Positions 23,930-32,268 of a stretch of DNA of 32,690 nt are shown here, one piece after another (the stretch's first letter is position 1; each line of letters begins with the position of its first letter). Below the pieces are notes generated by a model. It was not told the DNA's origin and searched no databases. It saw nothing but the letters and a program-made list of their open reading frames with translations. A program made the position numbers and the translations under genes. The stretch lies in NCBI GenBank assembly GCA_029263375.1, contig JAJCXP010000206.1:1-32690 (forward strand). Reading direction: 5' to 3'. The DNA comes from Acidobacteriota bacterium. GTDB taxonomy: Bacteria; Acidobacteriota; Thermoanaerobaculia; Multivoradales; JAHEKO01.

Positions 23930-25144
23930 TCAGTCGCCCGCGGCGACGAGCCCGGCCAGCACCGGCTCGTACTCTTCCGCGAGGAACGCCGTGAACGGTA
24001 CGTCGCCACCGTAGCGGGAGAGATGCGTCGTGTCGCTGAAGTGCTCGGGGCCGAAGCCGACATCCTGGTAATCGCGAATCTCGACGCCGGTCTCACGACG
24101 GATCCGGTCGAGCACCGCCTGCATTCTGGCGACAGCCTCGGGTGGGTACTGGATCCACTCGGTGTTCCGCGGCAGCAGAACGACCTCGACGTGATCCGAG
24201 AACTTCTGGAACTCCAAGACGATGCGGATGAACGACTCGACCAGGATCTCTTCGAAGTGAAGCTCGACGATGTCGCAGCAGGCGGTGCGCTGGAGCTTGT
24301 CGTTCTCGAGCCGCCGCGGCGTCCTCTGGAGCTCGTAGAACTCCGTGAAGAGCTCGAGCGTCTCGGGCGACCGCTCGTCCGGGATGGTGCCGGCGCCCTG
24401 CCAGTCGTAGTTGAAGTTCGAGGGCACGTAGTCGGGGTACTCCTCCTCGAACTTCTCATTGAGCTGGTCGCCGATCTCCTGGAGGCGCTGCTGGCGGTCC
24501 TCGTCTTCCTCCGGCAGATCGCTCGTCGGGGGTGGAGTCTCGAGTCCCTGGCCGAAGTACCAGGTGGTGATCTCGGCCGAGACGTCGTTGCGGAGGTAGT
24601 GGATGTTGAGGATCTGGAGACCCCGGGTCGGGTCCTCCGGGACCATCGCGAACATCTCCCGCGGGCTCGCGAGCATGGCGAGGAAGGAGTCGACGGCGGG
24701 CTGCGCGCCCCGCCAGCGCGCGGAGGTCAGCTGGAACGGGACGAACTCGATCAGCGCGAGCTTCAACCGCCGGTCGCGCTCGTCGAAGGCCTCGTGGATC
24801 CTCCGGGAGAAGAAGTCCTGAAAGTACGGGTTCAGGCCGCCGACCCCGAAGTTGAACGACTTGACCTCGATGCCGCTCTGTTCCAGCTGTCGGTCGAACA
24901 GGCGGGCTGAGAAGCCGGCCCGGGTCATCGACGAACCGAAGAACATGACCAGATCTCGCTCCTCAGCGAGAATGCGTGGCAGTGCGGCTCGCGCTTCCAT
25001 CACCCGACCGAGGATGGTCTCGGCGCTTGCATCGTTGAGGTCCGCGAAGATCCTGACGATGCCGTAGCACGCGGCCATGCCGAGCGTGATGACCAGCAGA
25101 ACCCTGGCGAAGATCGCTCTAGAACTGGAAGTAGATGAACTCAT
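23930..25144 (-). CDS. SGNH/GDSL-like membrane-anchored protein, partner of MBOAT acyltransferase
   Basis: 404 residues. One N-terminal membrane anchor (about 11-33) is followed by an extracytoplasmic SGNH-hydrolase-like domain: block I is FFGSSMTR with S72 in the nucleophile position, NFGVGGLNP matches block II/III, and the terminal DTTHLS has D371 and H374 as the likely acid and base. This layout resembles DltD, AlgJ and AlgX proteins that work with MBOAT enzymes to acylate surface polymers. A charged insert (DLPEEDEDRQQRLQEIGDQ, about 208-226) is probably helical. ATG 25144 has GGAGAG 8 nt upstream and overlaps the end of the MBOAT gene by 26 nt, implying tight coupling. Polymer substrate unknown. 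Confidence 0.85.
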   Translation of the reverse strand: MSSSTSSSRAIFARVLLVITLGMAACYGIVRIFADLNDASAETILGRVMEARAALPRILAEERDLVMFFGSSMTRAGFSARLFDRQLEQSGIEVKSFNFGVGGLNPYFQDFFSRRIHEAFDERDRRLKLALIEFVPFQLTSARWRGAQPAVDSFLAMLASPREMFAMVPEDPTRGLQILNIHYLRNDVSAEITTWYFGQGLETPPPTSDLPEEDEDRQQRLQEIGDQLNEKFEEEYPDYVPSNFNYDWQGAGTIPDERSPETLELFTEFYELQRTPRRLENDKLQRTACCDIVELHFEEILVESFIRIVLEFQKFSDHVEVVLLPRNTEWIQYPPEAVARMQAVLDRIRRETGVEIRDYQDVGFGPEHFSDTTHLSRYGGDVPFTAFLAEEYEPVLAGLVAAGD

Positions 25145-26534
25145 TGCTGGGCTCTCCAACCATCAGGCAGAGGGTCTGACCGAGAAGTATCAGTAGCCAA
25201 AACAGCCAAGGCTTACTTTCCAACTTGTCGGCGCCTCGGATGACGCCGTAGTCCATCCAGTGGAGCAGGGCGATGATCGCGACGGTGAGCAGCAGGATCG
25301 TGGGGGCCGTAGCGATCGGCCCGGGCAGCGCGCCGCCGAGGCCGTGCATGTCGGCGAGCATACTCAAGCCCGAGCTCAGGCTGGTAGCGCGGAACAGAAC
25401 CCAGCCGAGCATCACCAGGTAGAAGGTCGCCGCCCACTTGACCACCGTCACCCAGCGGCTCGCGGGCTGGTGGAACATGGCGAACGCCTTGACCCTGCCG
25501 AGCGCGTGGCTCGCGGTGATCAACATGCCGTGAAACGCGCCCCAGGCGACGAACGTCCAGGCGGCGCCGTGCCAAAGACCGCCGAGCAGCATGGTGATCA
25601 TGACGTTGCGAAAGCGGCGGTTGTTGCGATTGCCGCCGAGCGAGATGTAGAGATAGTCCCGCAGCCAGGTGGAGAGCGAGATGTGCCACCGGCGCCAGAA
25701 GTCGACCGGCGAGACCGCGAAGTAGGGGACGCGGAAGTTCGGCGGGATCTTGAAGCCCAGCATCAGCGCCAGGCCGATCGCCATGTCCGTGTAGCCGGCG
25801 AAGTCGCCGTAGATCTGCCCGGCGAATGCCAGGACGCCGGTCCAGGTCTCCATCAGGCTGATCGGTTCGACGGAGTCGAAGGCTCGCGCCGCCGGGATCG
25901 CCAGCAGGTCGGCGACCGTCTTCTTGAGAATGCCCGCGGTCACCAGGAGCAGGCCGTGCTTGACGTCCTTCCAGGTCGGCACCGGCAACTCGTGCATCTG
26001 AGGCAGGATCTGCTTTGCCCGCAGGATCGGACCAGCGACGAGCTGCGGGAAGAACGAAAGCGCCGCGACAAACTCGACCAGCCCCTTGCGCGGCTCCATC
26101 TCGCCCCGATAGACGTCGATGGTGTAGCTCAGGCTCTGGAAGGTGTAGAACGAGATGCCGACTGGCAGTACCCATCCCAGGGTCGGCAGATCTGCGGTGA
26201 CGCCGAACAGCTGCAGGAAGTCGGCGACCGACAGCAGCACGAAGTCAGCGTACTTGAAGAGCCCCAGGATGCCGAGGTTGATCGCGACCGAGAGGGTGAC
26301 CCACCCCTTCCTGCCACGCTGGGAAGCGGCGCGCCCGATCGCCTGGGCGATGAAGTAGTCCGCCACGCCGCTGAACACGAGCAGCGGAATGAACCGGTAG
26401 TTCCAGGTGCCATAGAAGATCAGGCTCGCGACGACGATCAGATAGACCCGCGGCCTCTGGCGCAGCAAGAGCACGCCGTAGAACAGGACGAACAGGACGA
26501 AAAAGAGGTAGAAGATCGGGGTATTGAAGATCAT
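25119..26534 (-). CDS. MBOAT family O-acyltransferase (AlgI-like)
   Basis: 471 residues and about ten to twelve transmembrane helices. It resembles AlgI/DltB-type enzymes that move acyl groups across the membrane for O-acylation of extracellular polymers. Landmarks are the N-terminal FNTPIFYLFFVLFVLFY, VLPVGISFYTFQSLSYTIDVYRGE, FAGYTDMAIGLALMLGF, the PVDFWRRWHISLSTWLRDYLYI segment, and the catalytic H322 in GGLWHGAAWTFVAWG. These are cited as landmarks of the family in the expected order. It forms a two-gene operon with the SGNH-like protein, whose start it overlaps. No alginate, teichoic-acid or cellulose synthesis genes are in the window, so the acceptor is unknown. Confidence 0.93.
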   Translation of the reverse strand: MIFNTPIFYLFFVLFVLFYGVLLLRQRPRVYLIVVASLIFYGTWNYRFIPLLVFSGVADYFIAQAIGRAASQRGRKGWVTLSVAINLGILGLFKYADFVLLSVADFLQLFGVTADLPTLGWVLPVGISFYTFQSLSYTIDVYRGEMEPRKGLVEFVAALSFFPQLVAGPILRAKQILPQMHELPVPTWKDVKHGLLLVTAGILKKTVADLLAIPAARAFDSVEPISLMETWTGVLAFAGQIYGDFAGYTDMAIGLALMLGFKIPPNFRVPYFAVSPVDFWRRWHISLSTWLRDYLYISLGGNRNNRRFRNVMITMLLGGLWHGAAWTFVAWGAFHGMLITASHALGRVKAFAMFHQPASRWVTVVKWAATFYLVMLGWVLFRATSLSSGLSMLADMHGLGGALPGPIATAPTILLLTVAIIALLHWMDYGVIRGADKLESKPWLFWLLILLGQTLCLMVGEPSNEFIYFQF

Positions 26535-26776
26535 TCGCTATTTCCAAGCGCGAGCGCGGCCATGCCGACGCCACTCGTACCGGTTTTGCCTAGTGGGACA
26601 CGTCGAGAGGGGATTTCGTTGCATGTGGAAGCAGATCGGTAGACCCGAGTCCTGTCGAAGGGGCCTGGTCGCGTCGTGCTAATCTCGATCAGTACTCAAT
26701 TGCAGAAGTGGCACCCAAGGCGGCCCGTCGGAGACCGTGATGACGGGCTCTCGACTCGAAGACCTGCGGAGGAGAG
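26535..26776. other. Divergent intergenic region upstream of the CHAT giant protein
   Basis: 242 bp separating the MBOAT operon (minus) from the giant gene (plus). It should hold both promoters. The stretch 26678-26706 is AT-richer (CTAATCTCGATCAGTACTC region), but no hexamer pair is convincing. GGAGGAGAG immediately before 26777 is a strong ribosome-binding site for the giant gene. Confidence 0.45.
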
Positions 26777-29700
26777 ATGGCGAAGCTAAGAGTCCCAGGC
26801 CGGCGTGACGAGCTGGTCTCGAAGACCAAGGTCGATCGCGTACTGGGCAGCAAGATTCAGGTCTCGGTGAAGGACGCCGTACGCGTTGCAGGCACACGTG
26901 CCGGCGAAGAGGTCGTGCTCGAGGGCGTAGCCGGCGACTCCGTCGTCGAGATCGAAGTCGAAGGCGGCATCCGGCTGTGGGTGTCGGTCGACCAGATGCA
27001 GGAGGACCTGGCCGAGCACGGCACGCGCTCCGCAGCGGACGGCTCGCTGGTGATCCCCGGCGCCTGGCCCGCCTCGTCGCGCACTCGCGGCGCCGGCGCC
27101 TGGGCGGTGACCGGCCTCAAGATCCTGGACGTCGATCTCGCCGGCATGGGCGCCCAGGCGATCGCCTCGTACCTGGAGGGCCAGCTCGAACCGGGTCCGG
27201 GGCTCTACGAGTGCCCGGATCCGACCCAACTGGCGGGAAGGATCAAGGGCCCGAGCGGCGTCGACGGCTCAGGGCCGATCCTGGTCTTCGTGCACGGCAC
27301 GGCATCGAACACCGCCGGTAGCTTCGGCGGGCTGATCGAAGACGAGCGGCGAGCCGTCTGGAGTCGGATTCAAGAACGCTACGGCCAGCGTGTCTACGCC
27401 TTCGAGCATAGGACGCTGACCCGGAGCCCGGTCGACAACGCGCGCGAGCTGGCGTCGCTGTTGCCGGCGAACGCCCAGGTGCATCTGGTCAGCCATTCGC
27501 GCGGTGGCCTGGTGTGCGAGCTGCTCTGTCAGGGCCAGCGGGTCGTCGATGGGTCGATCTTCGATGACGACGACCTTCGACAGTTCGACGATCACGGTGA
27601 TCAGGCGGGCAACAGCAGGAAACAGCTCGAGGCCCTGGGGGGTGTGCTGGCCCGGAAGGGGCTGGATGTCCAACGCTTCGTCCGGGTCGCGTGCCCGGCG
27701 CGCGGCACGACCCTCGCCTCGGGTCGACTGGATCGCTTCCTGTCGCTCGGCCTCAACGCCCTGGGGCTGATACCGGCGCTCAAGGTCAGCCAGACCTACG
27801 ACTTCGTCAAGACGCTGCTGCTGGCGGTAGCCAAGAAGCGGATCGACCCGAGCGAGCTGCCGGGGCTCGAGGCGCAGACCCCGACGTCGCCGCTGGTCCG
27901 GGTGCTCAACCGCCAGGACAAGCTGGTCGACGCCGATCTGTCGGTGATCGCCGGCGATCTCGAGGGGCGCGGCGTCTGGGGACGCCTCAAGACCTTCGCC
28001 ACCGATCTGTTCTACCGCGAGGACCACGACCTGGTGGTCAACACGTCGGCGATGTACGGCGGCACGCCACGCGCCGAGGGCCGCGGCCGGTTCTTCTTCG
28101 ACCAGGGCAACGAGGTCAATCACTTCAAATACTTTCGCAACGACAGCTCGGTCGAGCAGCTCGAGCTGGCACTGGCGGAGTCCGGCACGACGGTCGGTGG
28201 CTTCCGGCCGATCGAGGATGCGGCGCCACCCCGCGAGGTCGCCCGGCGCTCGTTCCGCGGCGCCGGCACCGAGCCGCGACCGGTGGTATTCGTCCTGCCG
28301 GGGATCATGGGCACGCATCTCAAGGTCGGAGACGACCGGATCTGGGCCGACCCGAGGGACCTTGCGAAGGGTGGGCTCGATCGCCTGACGATCGACTCCG
28401 CCGGCGTCGAGCCCGACGCGGTGATGGGGCGCTCGTACCTGAAGCTGCTGCAGTTCCTGGAGTCGGTCGGGCACGAGGCGATTCCGTTCCCCTACGACTG
28501 GCGGCTGTCGATCCTCGACGAAGGCCGGCGCTTCGCAGTGGCGGTGGACGCCAAGCTGGCCGAGACCGCCGCGAGCGGGATGCCGGTCCGGATCCTGGCG
28601 CACTCCATGGGTGGTCTGGTCGCTCGAGCGATGCTGGCCCAGCGCCGATCGGTCTGGGAGGCGCTCAAAGAGCGTCCGGGCAGCCGTCTGATCATGCTCG
28701 GCACGCCGAATGGAGGCTCGTACACGATTCCTCGGGTCGTGCTGGCGCGCGAGAAGGTGCTGCGCCAGCTGGCGTTGATCGATCTGCGCCACAAGCGGCG
28801 CCGGGTGCAGGAGATCGTCAGTGGATTTCACGGCCTGCTCGAGCTGATGCCCGTCGACTGCGGCGAGGACCTTTACGAGGTCGAGGTCTGGAAGCGACTG
28901 GCGCAGGTCGATGACGGCAAGTGGACGCCGCCCACCGCGGCCGACCTGAAGGCCGCGAAGCGCTTGCGCGAGGTACTCGAGAGCAGCCCGATCGATGCGG
29001 AGCGGATGCTCTACGTCGCGGGGCAGGCGCCAGCGACGCCGATCGGAATGAAGGTCGACGACCAGGAGGGGATCGTTTTCCTGGCCTCGGCAGAGGGTGA
29101 CGGCCGGGTGCCGTGGGCCACGGGCCGATTGCCGGACGTCCCGACCTGGTACATGGCCGGCGTCAGGCACGGGGCTCTCGCGAATCACAAGCCCTCCTTC
29201 TCAGCGATCGACGAACTGCTGCGAGAGGGTGGAACCCAGCGGCTCTCGACCCGCTCGCCCGCGGTACGCGGCGCGGGTGAGACGTTCGTCATACGCGAGG
29301 ACGATGCCGACCAAGCGGTGGATGTCTACCCGAGCCGTTCGGAACTCGAGGCCGCGGCGCTCGGTGACGAGCCGTTCACCGTCGAGGAGGAGCTTGAAGT
29401 TCCCATCCTGGTGAGCGTCGCCCACGGCGATCTCGCCTATGCTCCGGCACCGGTGATTGTCGGCCACTACGAGGGCGATCTGATCGTCAGCGCCGAGGCG
29501 GCGCTCGATCGTCAGCTCGATCGCCGGCTGACGCGGCGTCTGAGACTCGGTCGCTACCCGGGACCGATCGGCTCCTCCGAGGTGGTGCTCGACCGGCGCC
29601 GGGGTGCGAAGCCGGGCGGTGCGATCGTGGTCGGCCTGGGGCGGGTCGGCGAGCTGAGCCGCGGCGCGTTGACCACCAGCTTCGTCGAGGCGATCCTCGG

Positions 29701-32104
29701 CTACGCCCTCAAGTTGGCCGAGGAGCGCTCCGACGACAGCCTGGAAGAGATCGAGCTCGTGAGCCTGCTGATCGGGTCGTCCGAGGCCGGACTGATGATG
29801 GAGGAGAGCGTCGAGGCGATTCTCGAGGGCGTCCAGACGGCGAACTCGAGGCTGCTCGCCGAGGTCGACTCCAAGCAGCGTCTCCGCTTCGGCTCTCTGA
29901 CCCTGGTGGAGCTCTACCAGGATCTGGCGGTTCAGGCTCTTCACACCCTCAGAAACCTCGGCGCGGCCGACAAGGGGATCCTGGTCGCTGAGGAGCTGAG
30001 GTCACTGGAGGCCGGGCGCCGTCGCGTCTTCAATCAGCCGGACCCGCGCTGGTGGCTTCGCCTCGTAATTCAGGAGGAGGTCGTGCCGGCCGTGCCGGAA
30101 GCGGGGGCGGAATCGCTGCCCTGCGACGGGCCGGCGCCGGTCATCGAGCAGCTGCGCTTCTCACTCCTGGGAGATCGGGCGCGCGCGGAGACGACGCCGC
30201 TCGCGATCAGTCGCAACCTGGTCGACGGGATGATCGAGGACGCCATGCACACTCTGCGTGACGATCCCCAGGTCGGCAAGACGCTGTTTGAGATGTTGCT
30301 GCCCAACCATCTCAAGGTCTCGGCTGCTGAGCGGCGACATCTGGTCCTGGTCGTCGACGAGCGCGCGGCGCGCTACCCGTGGGAGCTGCTGGTCAACCGT
30401 GCCGCCGGCGATGTCGCTCTTTCGCGGCGAGCTGGCCTGGTCCGTCAGCTCAGTACAACGGAGTACCGCCCGCAGGTCGTGACGCCGACCAAGGCGACCG
30501 CGCTGGTGATCGGCGACCCCCCGAGCGATCTGGCGGAGCTTCCCGGCGCGCAGGACGAAGCGATGGCGGTGATCGAGCTGCTGGAGAGCGGTGGATTCGA
30601 GATTCCGAACCGCAAGAACGCCATCCGGCCGTCGACCGCACAAGTGCTCAACGCCCTGCTCACCGACGACTACCGCGTCGTGCATCTCGCCGGCCACGGC
30701 GACTTCGATCCGAGCGATAAGAATCGCAGCGGCATGGTGATCGGCAAGGGCCGATTCCTGACTCCGGCGGTCATCAATCAGATGACCCAGGTACCCGAGC
30801 TGGTCTTCATCAACTGCTGCCATCTCGGCTACATCGCGGGCGAAGACGGCGAGGTGCAGCGCGAGGAGCCGCGCGCGTTCCACCGCCTGGCGGCGAATCT
30901 GGGAGCTCAGCTCATCCGCATGGGTGTGCGGGCGGTCGTGGCGGCCGGCTGGCCGGTCGACGATGCCGCCGCGCTGACCTTTGCGACCACGTTCTACAAC
31001 GGGATGCTGGGGGGAGAGGAGTTCGGCAAGGCGGTGCTGGACGCTCGTGTCGAAACCCACAGGGCCCACGGCAACACCAACACCTGGGGCGCGTACCAGT
31101 GCTACGGCGATCCGTCCTACCGGCTGGTGCGGAGGACCCGTCGCGACGATGACGACGAGCACTTCCCGTACGTCGCTGCCGATGAGTTGATCGTGACCCT
31201 CGACAACTCAGTGAGCTCGGCGCGCGCCGGGGGGCCAGGCTGGGGGAGCTATCTGAACTGGCTGGAGAACCATCCGCGCTTCCCGAAGGGGTGGCGGCAG
31301 ACCGCCGCAGTCGCCACGGCGTTCGGTCGAGCCTTCGCCGAGATTCGGGAGTACGAGCGCGCCGTTCGTTACTACCGTCTGGCGACCGAGCTCGAGCATG
31401 GCGCCATGACGCTGCGGGATATCGAGCAGCTCGGCAACGTCGAGGTGCGTTGGGGAGAGCGATCCAAGGATGTCGACATCGTCCGCTCCGGGCTCGCTCG
31501 ACTACGGCAGGTGCTCGAGCTCGGTCCGACCAGCGAACGCTGGAGCCTGGTCGGCGGTAGCTGCAAGCGTCTGGCCCAGCTGTCGAGCGGCAAAGACCGC
31601 CTCGAGGCTCTCGAGCAGATGAGCGCCGCCTACCAGGAGGCCCACGAGCTGACGCTGCGAAGAACCGGTCAGGTGGACACGTATCCACTGCTCAACTATC
31701 TTGCCGCCCGGGTCGTAAGGCGCCTCAAGGACGACACCCTGGACGATCTCGCGGAGCTGCTCGAGGCGGCCGAGGAGGCCGCGCCCGGACGGTTCGCGGC
31801 GAAGCCCGATTTCTGGAACGCGATCATTCCTGCCGACATCGCGCTGGTTCGGCATCTCGCCAGCGGCAAGCTGCGGCAGCCAGCGAAGCGTCGCGAAGTT
31901 GTCGAGAGCTACCTCGCGGGGCGGACCCGGGCCGCTTCGCAACGCGAGTTCGACTCGGTCATCGATCACGTCAGGTTCCTGATCGCGATGCGTTCGGACG
32001 GTAGCCTCACCCGGGGCCGCAGCGAGAGCGCAAAGCGAGCGCGTGCGGACGTCGAGGGTCTCGAGCAGCTGCTGGAGGCGCTGCAGAGCGAGAACCGGGA
32101 CTAG
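26777..32104 (+). CDS. Giant CHAT protease fused to two alpha/beta hydrolases, a macro-like region and TPR-like helices
   Basis: 1775 residues, no signal peptide, so probably cytoplasmic. Hydrolase 1 (about 160-455) has the HGT oxyanion loop at 173-175, nucleophile S241 in SHSRGG, and candidate D418 and H449. Hydrolase 2 (about 500-830) resembles LCAT/PGAP1-type lipases: PGIMGT near 508, S610 in HSMGG, D775 in EGDGRVP and H798 in VRHG. Residues about 875-1085 (HYEGDLIVSAEAALDRQL, IVVGLGRVGELS) resemble the macro-like N-domain of M17 aminopeptidases; the M17 catalytic part is absent. The CHAT domain (about 1190-1455) begins with YPWELL and keeps H1307 (HLAGHGDF) and C1348 (INCCHLG). The end (about 1490-1775) is helical and TPR-like. 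Strong GGAGGAGAG precedes the ATG. Role in conflict or cell death is inference. Confidence 0.9.
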   Translation: MAKLRVPGRRDELVSKTKVDRVLGSKIQVSVKDAVRVAGTRAGEEVVLEGVAGDSVVEIEVEGGIRLWVSVDQMQEDLAEHGTRSAADGSLVIPGAWPASSRTRGAGAWAVTGLKILDVDLAGMGAQAIASYLEGQLEPGPGLYECPDPTQLAGRIKGPSGVDGSGPILVFVHGTASNTAGSFGGLIEDERRAVWSRIQERYGQRVYAFEHRTLTRSPVDNARELASLLPANAQVHLVSHSRGGLVCELLCQGQRVVDGSIFDDDDLRQFDDHGDQAGNSRKQLEALGGVLARKGLDVQRFVRVACPARGTTLASGRLDRFLSLGLNALGLIPALKVSQTYDFVKTLLLAVAKKRIDPSELPGLEAQTPTSPLVRVLNRQDKLVDADLSVIAGDLEGRGVWGRLKTFATDLFYREDHDLVVNTSAMYGGTPRAEGRGRFFFDQGNEVNHFKYFRNDSSVEQLELALAESGTTVGGFRPIEDAAPPREVARRSFRGAGTEPRPVVFVLPGIMGTHLKVGDDRIWADPRDLAKGGLDRLTIDSAGVEPDAVMGRSYLKLLQFLESVGHEAIPFPYDWRLSILDEGRRFAVAVDAKLAETAASGMPVRILAHSMGGLVARAMLAQRRSVWEALKERPGSRLIMLGTPNGGSYTIPRVVLAREKVLRQLALIDLRHKRRRVQEIVSGFHGLLELMPVDCGEDLYEVEVWKRLAQVDDGKWTPPTAADLKAAKRLREVLESSPIDAERMLYVAGQAPATPIGMKVDDQEGIVFLASAEGDGRVPWATGRLPDVPTWYMAGVRHGALANHKPSFSAIDELLREGGTQRLSTRSPAVRGAGETFVIREDDADQAVDVYPSRSELEAAALGDEPFTVEEELEVPILVSVAHGDLAYAPAPVIVGHYEGDLIVSAEAALDRQLDRRLTRRLRLGRYPGPIGSSEVVLDRRRGAKPGGAIVVGLGRVGELSRGALTTSFVEAILGYALKLAEERSDDSLEEIELVSLLIGSSEAGLMMEESVEAILEGVQTANSRLLAEVDSKQRLRFGSLTLVELYQDLAVQALHTLRNLGAADKGILVAEELRSLEAGRRRVFNQPDPRWWLRLVIQEEVVPAVPEAGAESLPCDGPAPVIEQLRFSLLGDRARAETTPLAISRNLVDGMIEDAMHTLRDDPQVGKTLFEMLLPNHLKVSAAERRHLVLVVDERAARYPWELLVNRAAGDVALSRRAGLVRQLSTTEYRPQVVTPTKATALVIGDPPSDLAELPGAQDEAMAVIELLESGGFEIPNRKNAIRPSTAQVLNALLTDDYRVVHLAGHGDFDPSDKNRSGMVIGKGRFLTPAVINQMTQVPELVFINCCHLGYIAGEDGEVQREEPRAFHRLAANLGAQLIRMGVRAVVAAGWPVDDAAALTFATTFYNGMLGGEEFGKAVLDARVETHRAHGNTNTWGAYQCYGDPSYRLVRRTRRDDDDEHFPYVAADELIVTLDNSVSSARAGGPGWGSYLNWLENHPRFPKGWRQTAAVATAFGRAFAEIREYERAVRYYRLATELEHGAMTLRDIEQLGNVEVRWGERSKDVDIVRSGLARLRQVLELGPTSERWSLVGGSCKRLAQLSSGKDRLEALEQMSAAYQEAHELTLRRTGQVDTYPLLNYLAARVVRRLKDDTLDDLAELLEAAEEAAPGRFAAKPDFWNAIIPADIALVRHLASGKLRQPAKRREVVESYLAGRTRAASQREFDSVIDHVRFLIAMRSDGSLTRGRSESAKRARADVEGLEQLLEALQSENRD

Positions 32105-32112
32105 CCGCCCTT

Positions 32113-32133
32113 CTCGCGCCGCGGCGGCGCGGG
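32113..32133 (+). terminator. GC-rich hairpin after the CHAT gene
   Basis: CGCGCCG (32115-32121), loop CGG, CGGCGCG (32125-32131) is a perfect 7-bp stem, with T-G and C-G pairs extending it. It begins 9 nt after the stop codon. No T-tract follows, so it may be a Rho-dependent or partial terminator allowing some read-through to the channel gene. Confidence 0.45.
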
Positions 32134-32268
32134 AGACCGGGAGGGGGTGGCGCGTCGGCTCCCCTCGCGCGACGGAACCCCGTCTGCTCGACCTGGCGCC
32201 GTGCTGGAATCGGCGCTGAACGGGTACTCTGAGGGCTCGCCGCCAACTTGCATGAGGGAGACTGAGTC

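Noticed and set aside
25260-26642. 460-residue plus-strand frame opposite the MBOAT gene
   Set aside because: Highly charged antisense translation with no motif; the MBOAT protein on the minus strand is unmistakable.
27269-29188. 639-residue minus-strand frame inside the CHAT gene
   Set aside because: Arg/Gln/Asp-rich antisense shadow; the plus-strand frame has catalytic motifs and a strong ribosome-binding site.
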